A stretch of DNA of 64,000 bases from an uncultured Pelagibacteraceae bacterium (GTDB lineage Bacteria > Pseudomonadota > Alphaproteobacteria > Pelagibacterales > Pelagibacteraceae), in the NCBI GenBank assembly GCA_902599485.1, contig CACKFP010000001.1, positions 62,001-126,000 of the forward strand, in the 5' to 3' direction. The position numbers and the translations under genes are program-made. This document shows positions 1 through 6,986 of this stretch, piece after piece. The notes under the pieces are model-generated. The model did not search any database. It saw only the letters and a list, made by a program, of their open reading frames with translations, and was not told where the DNA came from. Each line of letters starts with the position of its first letter. The stretch's first letter is position 1.

Positions 1-81
1 GGTTATGAGTTTGCAAGAATTGTTGGCTCAATAGATTTTAACAGTGATGAATTTTTAAATTGGTTAAATGAATTAAATTAA
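1..81 (+). CDS. 3' end of a gene, possibly thioredoxin/TlpA-like
   Basis: An open frame runs in from the left edge and stops with TAA at 79-81, giving 26 residues with no start in the window. The tail contains FARIVGSIDF followed by SDEFLNWL, which resembles the C-terminal end of TlpA/ResA-type thioredoxin-fold proteins, where an ARLVG-like strand precedes a final helix. That resemblance is from memory and rests on few residues, so the family is tentative. The stop overlaps the end of the convergent HIG1-like gene by 4 nt, which supports a real gene end. Confidence 0.45.
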   Translation, partial: GYEFARIVGSIDFNSDEFLNWLNELN

Positions 82-278
82 TTTTTATAAAAGTAAGCTA
101 ATGCTACAAGCACAATTATAGCAACAAATTGTAGTAAAACTCTAAGCTGCATTAATTTGTTAGATGTTTTTTTATCTCCGTCTCCTTTAAAAAGAGTTCT
201 AATTCCAAGAATTAAGACTACAGCTACAGCTGCAAGCAAAACAATCGCTGCAGTTTTGACAAATATTTCAGAAATCAT
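78..278 (-). CDS. HIG1-domain twin-transmembrane protein
   Basis: This 66-residue protein has two hydrophobic helices (about residues 8-28 and 46-63). They are separated by a short polar loop with KGDGDKK and the segment NKLMQLRVLLQFVAI. That RxxLQF-type pattern is characteristic of the HIG1 (hypoxia-induced gene 1) N-terminal family. Small alphaproteobacterial members are inner-membrane proteins, and relatives in mitochondria associate with respiratory supercomplexes; a respiratory role here is inferred from that. It is divergent from the esterase gene, with 49 nt between the two starts, and convergent with the partial gene at the window edge. Confidence 0.75.
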   Translation of the reverse strand: MISEIFVKTAAIVLLAAVAVVLILGIRTLFKGDGDKKTSNKLMQLRVLLQFVAIIVLVALAYFYKN

Positions 279-327
279 TCTTTGATTTTAGTTTCTTTTT
301 AAAATAAAAAAACATAATTACTTATCT

Positions 328-984
328 ATGACATTTTGCCTTGAATCAACAATTATAAAACCTGAAAATGGGTCTGACATCAAAAATGCAGTAATTTTAC
401 TTCATGGATATGGTGGAGATGGAAAAGATATAAGCATGTTAACTCTAAATTGGAAAAGGTTTTTAACCAATACAGTATTCTTATGTCCCAATGGACATGA
501 ACCATGTAAAATTAATCCAATTGGTTATCAATGGTTTGATTTAGAAACAAATGATAAAAATTATATTTTAAATGAAGTAAAAAAAGCTGAAGATAAATTA
601 AGAAAATACATTGAGGAAGTTAAAGCAGAATATAATTTAGAAAATTCAAAGATATGTTTATCTGGATTTAGTCAGGGTTGCATGATGTCAATAAACTTGG
701 GTTTAACTTCTGAAGATCCCTTTAATTGTATTGTTGGATTTTCTGGAAAGATTATAGATAAAGAGGAACTTAGTTTAAGATTAATTTCTAAAACAAAAAC
801 TTTATTAATTCATGGTGAAAAAGATGAAATAGTTCCACCCTACAATTTATTGGAAGCAAAAGATTTTTTTACGCGAAATAATATTAGTATAGAAACTTTA
901 ATAATAAAAGACTGCGACCATCATATACCAGTAGAAGCCTCAAGCAATGCATTAAAATTTATCAAAAATAATTTTGATTATTAA
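328..984 (+). CDS. carboxylesterase/phospholipase-type alpha/beta hydrolase
   Basis: The 218-residue protein is of usual length for the Abhydrolase_2 (carboxylesterase/lysophospholipase) family. It starts with an LLHGYGG oxyanion-loop motif (about 24-30). The nucleophile elbow is GFSQG with Ser115, the acid is Asp166 in HGEKDEIVP, and the base is a His at 198-199 in CDHHI. No signal peptide is seen, so it is probably cytosolic. Family members cleave short-chain or lysophospholipid esters; the natural substrate cannot be told from sequence. It is followed by a promoter and the HNH gene, so it is probably transcribed alone. Confidence 0.85.
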   Translation: MTFCLESTIIKPENGSDIKNAVILLHGYGGDGKDISMLTLNWKRFLTNTVFLCPNGHEPCKINPIGYQWFDLETNDKNYILNEVKKAEDKLRKYIEEVKAEYNLENSKICLSGFSQGCMMSINLGLTSEDPFNCIVGFSGKIIDKEELSLRLISKTKTLLIHGEKDEIVPPYNLLEAKDFFTRNNISIETLIIKDCDHHIPVEASSNALKFIKNNFDY

Positions 985-999
985 AGATAATTAAATTTT

Positions 1000-1029
1000 T
1001 TGTTACATTGATTAATGTTAATATATAAT
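1000..1029 (+). promoter_or_regulatory. sigma70-like promoter for the HNH gene
   Basis: A -35 element TTGTTA (1000-1005) lies 18 nt from a perfect -10 element TATAAT (1024-1029). Transcription would start near 1036, only about 7 nt before the first ATG at 1043. The HNH message would therefore have almost no leader, or would use one of the ATGs at 1049, 1052 or 1058. AT-rich DNA produces TATAAT by chance, so this remains a prediction. Confidence 0.5.
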
Positions 1030-1042
1030 ATATTAAATAATT

Positions 1043-1615
1043 ATGACTATGATGATCAATGAAAACCTTTCACTCGAAAAATGTCCAGCTCTAGTTCTTA
1101 ACGCAGATTATAGACCATTAAGTTATTATCCTTTATCATTATGGTCATGGCAAGACGCTATTAAATCTGTATTTTTAGATAGAGTCTCAATTGTAAGTCA
1201 TTATGATAGAATGATAAGAAGCCCATCATTCTCTATGCAGTTACCGAGTGTTATTGCATTGAAATCTTTTATAAAGCCTCGTTCAAATCCAAATTTCACA
1301 AGGTTTAACGTTTTCTTGAGGGATAAGTTCAGTTGTCAATATTGCGGAAGTAATGACGAACTAACCTTTGACCATCTTCTTCCCAGATCAAAAGGAGGTA
1401 AAACTGATTGGGAAAATGTTGTTACTGCTTGCTCAGCATGTAATGTAAAAAAAGGTGGAAGATTGCTAAAAAATTCTGGAATGAAGTTAAATCAATGGCC
1501 TTTTCAACCAACAACAGAAGATCTCCATAGAAACGGGAAGAATTTTCCTCCTAATTTTCTACACAGTAGTTGGATGGATTATTTATATTGGGATGTTGAA
1601 TTAGATCCTAGTTAA
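1043..1615 (+). CDS. HNH endonuclease family protein
   Basis: This is a 190-residue protein with a zinc-bound HNH (McrA-like) domain at about residues 95-140. Cys98 and Cys101 (CQYCG) and Cys130 and Cys133 (CSACN) form the metal site, and the catalytic DH pair is at 110-111 within TFDHLLPRSKGG. The N-terminal part (LVLNADYRPLSYYPLSLW) is typical of a conserved alphaproteobacterial HNH family of unknown role. Four ATGs are clustered at the 5' end (1043, 1049, 1052, 1058), so the start is uncertain by a few codons. The stop overlaps convergent coq7 by 4 nt. Confidence 0.88.
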   Translation: MTMMINENLSLEKCPALVLNADYRPLSYYPLSLWSWQDAIKSVFLDRVSIVSHYDRMIRSPSFSMQLPSVIALKSFIKPRSNPNFTRFNVFLRDKFSCQYCGSNDELTFDHLLPRSKGGKTDWENVVTACSACNVKKGGRLLKNSGMKLNQWPFQPTTEDLHRNGKNFPPNFLHSSWMDYLYWDVELDPS

Positions 1616-2151
1616 ATTTTTTCAGAGATATTTATAGCAATTTTTGAGCCAGTTTTAATAATTTTATCCATTACTGAATATAATCCTTTTTTTGTTGCGC
1701 CGTGCTCATATGCAATATCCTTATGTTCCAATTCATCAGCTCTAAATTTTTTAATTTTTTCTCTAAGTTTTTTCTCATCATCTTGTAATTGATCTATTTG
1801 ACTTTGGTAATGTTTATCAATTACTTCCTCTACAGAGGCTGTACACAGCATTGCTGCCTTTTTTCCTAATATTGTTGATCCGAAACCCAAACCTACTCCC
1901 AATAAATCCCATAGTGGTAAAAATTTAGTTGGTTTTATATTTCTTTCTCTGATTTCATTTTCAAAAAAATCACTATGTTCTTGCTCATGTTCTCTCATTT
2001 CTTCAACTAATTTTAATAGTTCAGGATCCTTTTTAAAAGTTTTCAGTGCTAAAAGTTGACCTTCATATATTTTAATTGCACCTCTTTCACCTGCGTGATC
2101 AACTCTAATAAATTCTTCTAATTTTTTCTTGTTAGTCCTTTTCATAAACAA
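1612..2151 (-). CDS. coq7: demethoxyubiquinone hydroxylase Coq7
   Basis: The 179-residue protein carries the Coq7 hallmark RVDHAGERGAIKIYEGQ (about 16-32) and EMREHEQEH (51-59). These form the di-iron four-helix bundle ligand set, repeated near the C terminus with an ELEH motif. Coq7 hydroxylates demethoxyubiquinone in the penultimate ring hydroxylation of ubiquinone synthesis, peripherally at the inner membrane. The start overlaps the end of dsbB by 14-20 nt depending on which Met is used, so the two are co-transcribed and probably translationally coupled. Confidence 0.93.
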   Translation of the reverse strand: MFMKRTNKKKLEEFIRVDHAGERGAIKIYEGQLLALKTFKKDPELLKLVEEMREHEQEHSDFFENEIRERNIKPTKFLPLWDLLGVGLGFGSTILGKKAAMLCTASVEEVIDKHYQSQIDQLQDDEKKLREKIKKFRADELEHKDIAYEHGATKKGLYSVMDKIIKTGSKIAINISEKI

Positions 2152-2605
2152 GAGCTCTTAGCGAAAATAATACAATTAGTAAAGATGTTAAAAAATTCAA
2201 TCCAGATAAAGATATGCCTAAAATAGTAAACTCTACATCTTTACAATTTTTAACCATTTCAAGACTTTCGATTATTTTTTCTTTATTTGTAATATCTATA
2301 TTTGTGTTTGTACAACCAGCATATTCTTCAAAAAAGCCATTTTCTATACCAAAATGATATCCTGCAAGAGCAGTGCTTAGTGTGAATGTAATGATTAAAG
2401 CAACTAATATTCTATCAGATTTAAAATAGTTATATCCCAGAAAACAAATGAAGATCGCTACTAAAAAAGGAATTCTTTGATAAATGCACAATTTACACGG
2501 CAAATACCCAAGAACTTTCTCAACATAGATTGCGGATAATATGGCAATAATTGAATATATAAAAATTAATAAATAAATATTTTTTCTTTTTAAAATAAAA
2601 TTCAT
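2132..2605 (-). CDS. dsbB: disulfide bond formation protein B
   Basis: This 157-residue inner-membrane protein has four hydrophobic helices. A periplasmic CKLC pair (Cys37-Cys40) follows the first helix, in the LPCKLCIYQR context typical of DsbB. Two further cysteines (about 98 and 120) in the second periplasmic loop would make the second redox pair. DsbB reoxidises the periplasmic oxidase DsbA and passes electrons to quinone, which fits its place next to the ubiquinone gene coq7. No dsbA is seen in the window. It lies 1 nt downstream of the YqaA-like gene and overlaps coq7. Confidence 0.9.
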   Translation of the reverse strand: MNFILKRKNIYLLIFIYSIIAILSAIYVEKVLGYLPCKLCIYQRIPFLVAIFICFLGYNYFKSDRILVALIITFTLSTALAGYHFGIENGFFEEYAGCTNTNIDITNKEKIIESLEMVKNCKDVEFTILGISLSGLNFLTSLLIVLFSLRALVYEKD

Positions 2606-2606
2606 T

Positions 2607-3215
2607 TTAGTTCATAAAGTTTTGTAAAAATTTATAAATTATAAAAGCAAAAACTATTAATGTAATTGAGATTATAATTGAAACTTTAAGCAATTTTTTT
2701 TCAATTATTTTTTTCATAGCTGGACCAAAATTTCCAACCAAGAAAGCTATTATAAAAAATCTAGATCCTCTTGTTAGTAAGGATACAATTATAAAATAGA
2801 CAATATTAAATTGAACAAACCCACTAGTTATTGTGAGTAATTTAAATGGGATGGGTGTAAAACCCGCTATAGCTAGCAACGTTGCCCATGCAAAAACTCC
2901 TCCATCTGATGAAATTTTATCTTTTAAAAATGAAGTATTATCTACACCGTAAAGTTCAAAAATCTTAATGCCAATTTCATTAAAAAAAACATATCCTATG
3001 AAATATCCCAAACATGCTCCTAAAACTGATCCAGTCGTAGCAATAATTGCTATCTTCATCCATCTTTGTCTGTCAGCAATAGTCATTGGAATAATAAGAA
3101 CATCTGGTGGAATGGGAAATATGAAACTTTCAATAAAAGATATAAATCCTAAAATTTTTTTAGAACTTTTATGTCCTGCAAGTTTAATTGTTTTGTTAAA
3201 TAGTTCCTTAAACAT
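2607..3215 (-). CDS. YqaA/DedA-family (SNARE-associated) membrane protein
   Basis: The 202-residue protein is hydrophobic with about five membrane segments. It has the SFIFPIPPDVLIIPMT entry segment and the GSVLGACLGYFIGY glycine-rich re-entrant region typical of the YqaA branch of the DedA (VTT domain) family. DedA relatives have been linked to lipid-carrier flipping and membrane homeostasis. The role of the YqaA branch is not settled, and I infer only a membrane lipid or transport function. It heads the minus-strand group with dsbB and coq7 and is divergent from tRNA-Leu. Confidence 0.82.
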   Translation of the reverse strand: MFKELFNKTIKLAGHKSSKKILGFISFIESFIFPIPPDVLIIPMTIADRQRWMKIAIIATTGSVLGACLGYFIGYVFFNEIGIKIFELYGVDNTSFLKDKISSDGGVFAWATLLAIAGFTPIPFKLLTITSGFVQFNIVYFIIVSLLTRGSRFFIIAFLVGNFGPAMKKIIEKKLLKVSIIISITLIVFAFIIYKFLQNFMN

Positions 3216-3280
3216 ATTTTCTTTTAATATAAATAATGTTTTAATACTATTATTTATATTCTATGAAATTAAAAATAAAT

Positions 3281-3367
3281 GGGCGAATGGCGGAACTGGT
3301 AGACGCGTTGGACTCAAAATCCAATAGTAGCAATACTGTGAGAGTTCGATTCTCTCTTTGCCCACCA
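3281..3367 (+). tRNA. tRNA-Leu (anticodon CAA)
   Basis: This is an 87-nt class II tRNA. The acceptor GGGCGAA pairs with TTTGCCC, followed by A and an encoded CCA. The anticodon stem TTGGA/TCCAA holds loop CTCAAAA with anticodon CAA, which reads UUG. A long variable arm (about 3328-3341) and a GTTCGAT T-loop are present. It ends 7 nt before the acyl-CoA synthetase start. Confidence 0.95.
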
Positions 3368-3374
3368 AAAATAT

Positions 3375-5084
3375 ATGAACTTAAAACAAATTAATAATTT
3401 AACAGAATTATTTTCTGATCAATTTAATAAACAAATTAATAAAGACAAAATCTTATTGTCAACTTTAGGTGACAAAAGAAAAAATTATTCTTGGCAGGAA
3501 ACACATGATTTTATTAATTTAATTTCTAATGAATTAAGAAAAGTAATATCAAAGGGTGATAGATGCTTATTAGTTTCTGAAAATAGACCTGAATGGTTTA
3601 TAACAGATTTATCAATTATGTTATCTGATGGAATAACTGTGCCAGCATATACAACTTATGCTGAAAAAGATTATGATTATATCCTAAATGATTGTACCCC
3701 AAGTATAATTTTTGTTTCAAATAATGAGCAATTCAATAAGCTAAAAAATATTATCCATGATAAAAAATTTATAAAAAAAATATTTTCGTTCGAAAAATTA
3801 GATAATATTGAAATCGAATATATTAATTTTGAAGACTTAATCCAAAATAACAATACAAAAAATTCTTCGCTTCATAAATCTGTAGCTTTAAGAAAAGATC
3901 CTTCATGTATAATTTATACATCAGGTACTCAGGGAAATCCCAAAGGAGTAATTTTAAGTCACGGTGGGATATTGAATAATTGTGAGGGTGCGATAGATAT
4001 CCTAAAACCATTATTATCTAATGAACAGCCTAGGTTCCTTACATGGCTTCCACTTTCACATTCTTACGAGCACACTGTTCAATTTGTACAAATTACTGTC
4101 GCAGCTAGAATTTTTTATGCAGAGAGCATTGACAAATTAGTAAAAAATATGGGTGACTGTTCACCAGAAATTATGACGGCTGTACCAAGATTTTATCAAA
4201 ATCTTTATCAAAAAATTAATGCAAGTTTTAATAAATCTACAGGATTGAAAAAAAAATTGATATTTAAAATGTTAGAATTAGGTCTAAAAAAAATAAAAAA
4301 AGTAAATTTAACTTTTTTTGAAAAAATATTAGACAGTATCTTAGAGAAATTAGTCAGAAAAAAAATAAAATCTCAATTTGGCGGATCTCTTAAAACATTC
4401 GTTTCAGGAGGCGGTGCACTAGACAAAGAAGTTGGATATTTTTTGAATGCTATTGGTTTACCAACTCTTCAAGGTTACGGCCTAACCGAGACATCTCCAG
4501 TTGTTAGCTGTAATCCAATAGATGATATCAGAATAGATACTGTTGGCCCACCATTTAAGGGAAATGCAGTAAAAATAGCTGAGGATGGTGAAATTTTAGT
4601 AAAAGGTGAAAATGTAATGTTGGGTTATTGGAATAATAAAGAAGAGACCGATAAAGTCTTGAAAGATGGGTGGCTGCACACTGGTGATATTGGAGTATTT
4701 GAAAATAACTATTTAAAAATTACTGATAGAAAAAAAGATATTCTTATTACACCCGGTGGGGATAATATTTCTCCACTAAAAATTGAAAATGAATTAGTAA
4801 ATTTAGAATTTATTGATCAAGCTGTAGTATATGGAGACAACAAGCCTTACTTGGTAGCGTTATTGGTATTAAATGATGAATTTATTAATATTACAAACGA
4901 AGAAATTAATAATGCAATAAATAATTTAAACAATAAACTTTCAAAAATAGAAAATATTAAAAAGTTTTTTTTAATAAAAGAAAAATTTTCAATTGAAAAT
5001 GGAATGTTAACACCAACATTAAAGTTAAAAAGATACAAAATTATAAATAAATATAAAAATAATTTTGAAAATCTTTATAATTAA
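3375..5084 (+). CDS. long-chain acyl-CoA synthetase (AMP-binding)
   Basis: This 569-residue adenylate-forming enzyme has the P-loop-like motif YTSGTQGNPKG at residues 181-191, the aromatic-Gly motif YGLTETSP, the GWLHTGDIG motif and the hinge DRKKDILITPGGDNISP. It activates a fatty acid to acyl-AMP and then acyl-CoA. The layout resembles the FadD/long-chain FAA branch, but chain length cannot be read from sequence. The usual second Thr of the TSGTTG motif is Gln here. It starts 7 nt after tRNA-Leu, so it may share that transcript. Downstream is AT-rich DNA leading to the promoter at 5189. Confidence 0.88.
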   Translation: MNLKQINNLTELFSDQFNKQINKDKILLSTLGDKRKNYSWQETHDFINLISNELRKVISKGDRCLLVSENRPEWFITDLSIMLSDGITVPAYTTYAEKDYDYILNDCTPSIIFVSNNEQFNKLKNIIHDKKFIKKIFSFEKLDNIEIEYINFEDLIQNNNTKNSSLHKSVALRKDPSCIIYTSGTQGNPKGVILSHGGILNNCEGAIDILKPLLSNEQPRFLTWLPLSHSYEHTVQFVQITVAARIFYAESIDKLVKNMGDCSPEIMTAVPRFYQNLYQKINASFNKSTGLKKKLIFKMLELGLKKIKKVNLTFFEKILDSILEKLVRKKIKSQFGGSLKTFVSGGGALDKEVGYFLNAIGLPTLQGYGLTETSPVVSCNPIDDIRIDTVGPPFKGNAVKIAEDGEILVKGENVMLGYWNNKEETDKVLKDGWLHTGDIGVFENNYLKITDRKKDILITPGGDNISPLKIENELVNLEFIDQAVVYGDNKPYLVALLVLNDEFINITNEEINNAINNLNNKLSKIENIKKFFLIKEKFSIENGMLTPTLKLKRYKIINKYKNNFENLYN

Positions 5085-5188
5085 TTAAAAAAATTTGTTT
5101 AATAATCCTTATTTTACTTAACTTTTTTTTAATTAATAATTTTTTATTTATAAAAAAAAAATTTAATTAAATATAAAAAATTATGTAA

Positions 5189-5217
5189 TTGACATAACTA
5201 TTCAAAAAAATTACAAA
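5189..5217 (+). promoter_or_regulatory. strong sigma70-like promoter for the 27-residue basic peptide
   Basis: A perfect -35 TTGACA (5189-5194) is separated by exactly 17 nt from TACAAA (5212-5217), which matches the -10 consensus at four of six positions. The predicted transcript would begin near 5224. It would include the leader hairpin at 5229-5247 and a Shine-Dalgarno sequence before the ATG at 5271. Confidence 0.62.
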
Positions 5218-5228
5218 AAGGTAATTAA

Positions 5229-5247
5229 ACGAATCAAAAAGATTCGT
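5229..5247 (+). promoter_or_regulatory. leader hairpin upstream of the basic-peptide ORF
   Basis: ACGAATC (5229-5235) and GATTCGT (5241-5247) form a 7-bp perfect stem with an AAAAA loop. The hairpin sits near the predicted 5' end of the message. It could stabilise the RNA or be a regulator site. It is followed by an A-run rather than a T-run, so it is not a terminator on the plus strand. Confidence 0.45.
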
Positions 5248-5270
5248 AATTAAAAAAAAGGGAGCTAAAG

Positions 5271-5354
5271 ATGGCTAAAAGAAGAAAAAAAGCTGCTAAA
5301 AAGAAAACTAAGAAAAAAGCTAAGAAAAAAGCTAAGAAGAAAAGAAGAAAATAG
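5271..5354 (+). CDS. 27-residue Lys/Arg/Ala-rich (histone-H1-like) peptide
   Basis: This short ORF (ATG 5271, TAG 5352-5354) encodes 27 residues. By composition it has 16 Lys, 4 Arg and 5 Ala plus one Met and one Thr, arranged as repeats of K-K-K-A. A near-exact 12-nt DNA repeat (AAGAAAAAAGCT) underlies the middle. Evidence that it is real: a TTGACA promoter, a GGGAG Shine-Dalgarno about 9 nt before the ATG, and a strong terminator 20 nt after the stop. The composition resembles nucleic-acid-binding tails of histone-H1-like bacterial proteins, so binding to DNA, RNA or another polyanion is inferred. I do not recognise a named family. A structured RNA with an accidental ORF is the main alternative. 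Confidence 0.7.
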   Translation: MAKRRKKAAKKKTKKKAKKKAKKKRRK

Positions 5355-5372
5355 TCTAGTATTCTTTTTAAC

Positions 5373-5413
5373 AAACGCTTCTCATGGCGCTTGCGTGAGG
5401 AGCGTTTTTTTTT
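5373..5413 (+). terminator. rho-independent terminator
   Basis: ACGCTTCTCA (5375-5384) pairs with TGAGGAGCGT (5396-5405), a 10-bp stem with one G-T wobble around an 11-nt loop. A run of T to 5413 follows. It closes the basic-peptide unit and overlaps the end of the convergent carD gene by 2 nt. Confidence 0.9.
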
Positions 5414-6296
5414 ACTTAGCTATTTCCTCTGAAATTTCTTCTTCGGGGGGTTTACTTTCAGTCTTTTGAACCTGTTTTTCAAGATTTCTTTTTAAAGCTT
5501 TATCAAGTTTTTTTTGCGTGTCTTCTAAACTAATATTTAAAACTATTTGAAATTCCGTAAGTATTCTATCATAAGCTTTTTCAAAGAGCTGTCTCTCACT
5601 ATAAGATTGATCAACCATCAGATCATCACCTTTATTCAGATCTCTAACAACTTCAGCTAGTTCATAAATTTTACCAGATGAAATCTTAGCTTCGTATTCT
5701 TGAGCTCTCCTGCTCCACATACTTCTTTTAATTTTTGGTTTGCTTTTTAAAATACTGATACATTTATTTACTTGGTTGATTGTAGCTAAAGGTCTTAAAT
5801 GAGATTGTTTATTAACAGGAACCATCCCATTAGCTTTGTCTTTCTCAAACTTTAAAATATATGTTTCAATTTCTATTCCACCAATACTCATTTTTTTAAA
5901 TTCAGTGATTTGACCAACGCCATGCTTTGGATATACAACATAATCTTTTACTTTATACTCTTTTTTCTCTGTTTCCTGTTTCTTTACTTTTTTTATCTCT
6001 GGTTTTTGCTCATTGTTTTTTGAAATTCTGTGTAAGTTTTCGTTTGAAGTCGAGTTATCTTTTTTTTCTGTCTTTAATTGTTTTTCCTTTATATTCTGTT
6101 TTGTAATTTTTTTTTGTGATTTTATTTTTTTCGTTTTTAAAACTTTTTTTGATTTTTTAACTTTAACCACTGATTTTGATTTTTTTGATTTTGTTATTTT
6201 ATTGGAACTTTTTTTATTGCTTGCTTTTTTTTTTGTTTTAAATGTTTTCTTTAAAGTATTTATCAAACTTATTTTCTTCATTTTTAAATTTCTCAT
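5412..6296 (-). CDS. carD: CarD-family transcription regulator with long basic N-terminal tail
   Basis: The 294-residue protein has a CarD/CdnL-TRCF RNA-polymerase-interaction domain from about residue 114 ([17 protein letters not shown]), followed by a helical DNA-binding C-terminal domain ([16 protein letters not shown]). CarD proteins bind the polymerase beta subunit and stabilise open promoter complexes. The first ~110 residues are an extra low-complexity tail very rich in Lys and Ser, like a histone-H1 tail; other alphaproteobacterial CarD proteins I know are near 170 residues. The start overlaps fdxA by 59 nt (44 nt if Met6 is used), unusually long, so the true start could be further in. 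It ends at the shared terminator. Confidence 0.88.
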   Translation of the reverse strand: MRNLKMKKISLINTLKKTFKTKKKASNKKSSNKITKSKKSKSVVKVKKSKKVLKTKKIKSQKKITKQNIKEKQLKTEKKDNSTSNENLHRISKNNEQKPEIKKVKKQETEKKEYKVKDYVVYPKHGVGQITEFKKMSIGGIEIETYILKFEKDKANGMVPVNKQSHLRPLATINQVNKCISILKSKPKIKRSMWSRRAQEYEAKISSGKIYELAEVVRDLNKGDDLMVDQSYSERQLFEKAYDRILTEFQIVLNISLEDTQKKLDKALKRNLEKQVQKTESKPPEEEISEEIAK

Positions 6297-6564
6297 GATC
6301 TGGAAGAGGTTCTTTAGCTTCTGAAATATTAGGCCATACTTCAGAATACTTTTTGTTAATCTCTAACCATTTGTCGCTACCACTTTCTGTGTCCGAAATG
6401 ATAGCATCTATTGGACACTCTGGTTCGCAAACGCCACAATCTATACACTCATCCGGTTTAATTACAAGCATATTTTTTCCCTCATAAAAACAATCAACTG
6501 GGCAGACATCAACACAAGTTGTATGTTTACATTTTATACACTTATCATTTACTAAATACGTCAT
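6238..6564 (-). CDS. fdxA: 7Fe ferredoxin FdxA
   Basis: This 108-residue ferredoxin has a first cysteine set at 9, 12, 17, 21 and 25 ([17 protein letters not shown]) and a second at 40, 43, 46 and 50 ([11 protein letters not shown]). This is the arrangement of seven-iron FdxA proteins with one 3Fe-4S and one 4Fe-4S cluster. It acts as a cytosolic low-potential electron carrier; its partner is unknown. The acidic C-terminal extension is normal for FdxA. fdxA next to carD is a common alphaproteobacterial pairing. Its start overlaps the TerB-like gene by 4 nt. Confidence 0.93.
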   Translation of the reverse strand: MTYLVNDKCIKCKHTTCVDVCPVDCFYEGKNMLVIKPDECIDCGVCEPECPIDAIISDTESGSDKWLEINKKYSEVWPNISEAKEPLPDHEKFKNEENKFDKYFKENI

Positions 6565-6986
6565 TTATTTAATTTTACTTTTTCTTTTATATCTCCGACC
6601 TCTTTTGGATCTAAATATAATAAGCCGGAAAGTCTTCTCATTAGGTTTGTTTCATAAATATCTGCATTTTCATCAGAATAAATTATGTTCCATAATGCTT
6701 CTATGACAACCTTTTTCTCTTCTTTGCTTTTATTTTTTACTTCTTTTGTAAATTCTAAAATTTGGTTCGCATCATTTTCTTTTAACTCTGCATCTTCTAA
6801 TATTTTATCAATGTTATTTTTATCAGCACCCATTTCAATTAAGGCATTTTTTATGATTAATTTTTCTTTTATAGTAAAGTTTTCGTCTATTTTTGCAGAA
6901 TGAATAAGAAGTGCTGCGATACTAATTAGAGATAAATGATTTTTGTCATTTTTTTTATCTTTTTCTTGAGAAAATAAATTAAACAT
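6561..6986 (-). CDS. TerB-like (tellurite-resistance/DjlA-type) helical protein
   Basis: The 141-residue all-helical acidic protein has [20 protein letters not shown] near the start and [23 protein letters not shown] later. These two metal-loop-like segments, each with a D/E-rich turn, match the TerB (PF05099) fold. TerB proteins are found in stress and membrane-associated contexts and bind divalent metal; the function here is unknown. It sits between the helicase (1-nt overlap) and fdxA (4-nt overlap). Other alphaproteobacteria often carry an S4-type RNA-binding gene at this site, which is absent here. Confidence 0.72.
   Translation of the reverse strand: MFNLFSQEKDKKNDKNHLSLISIAALLIHSAKIDENFTIKEKLIIKNALIEMGADKNNIDKILEDAELKENDANQILEFTKEVKNKSKEEKKVVIEALWNIIYSDENADIYETNLMRRLSGLLYLDPKEVGDIKEKVKLNK

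Noticed and set aside
2968..3327. A 119-codon open frame running into tRNA-Leu on the plus strand
   Set aside because: It is antisense to the YqaA-like gene and reads through the tRNA; no motif.
6013..6324. A Phe-rich open frame antisense to the carD tail and fdxA
   Set aside because: Poly-Phe arises from antisense reading of the Lys-rich sense strand; no ribosome-binding site or motif.
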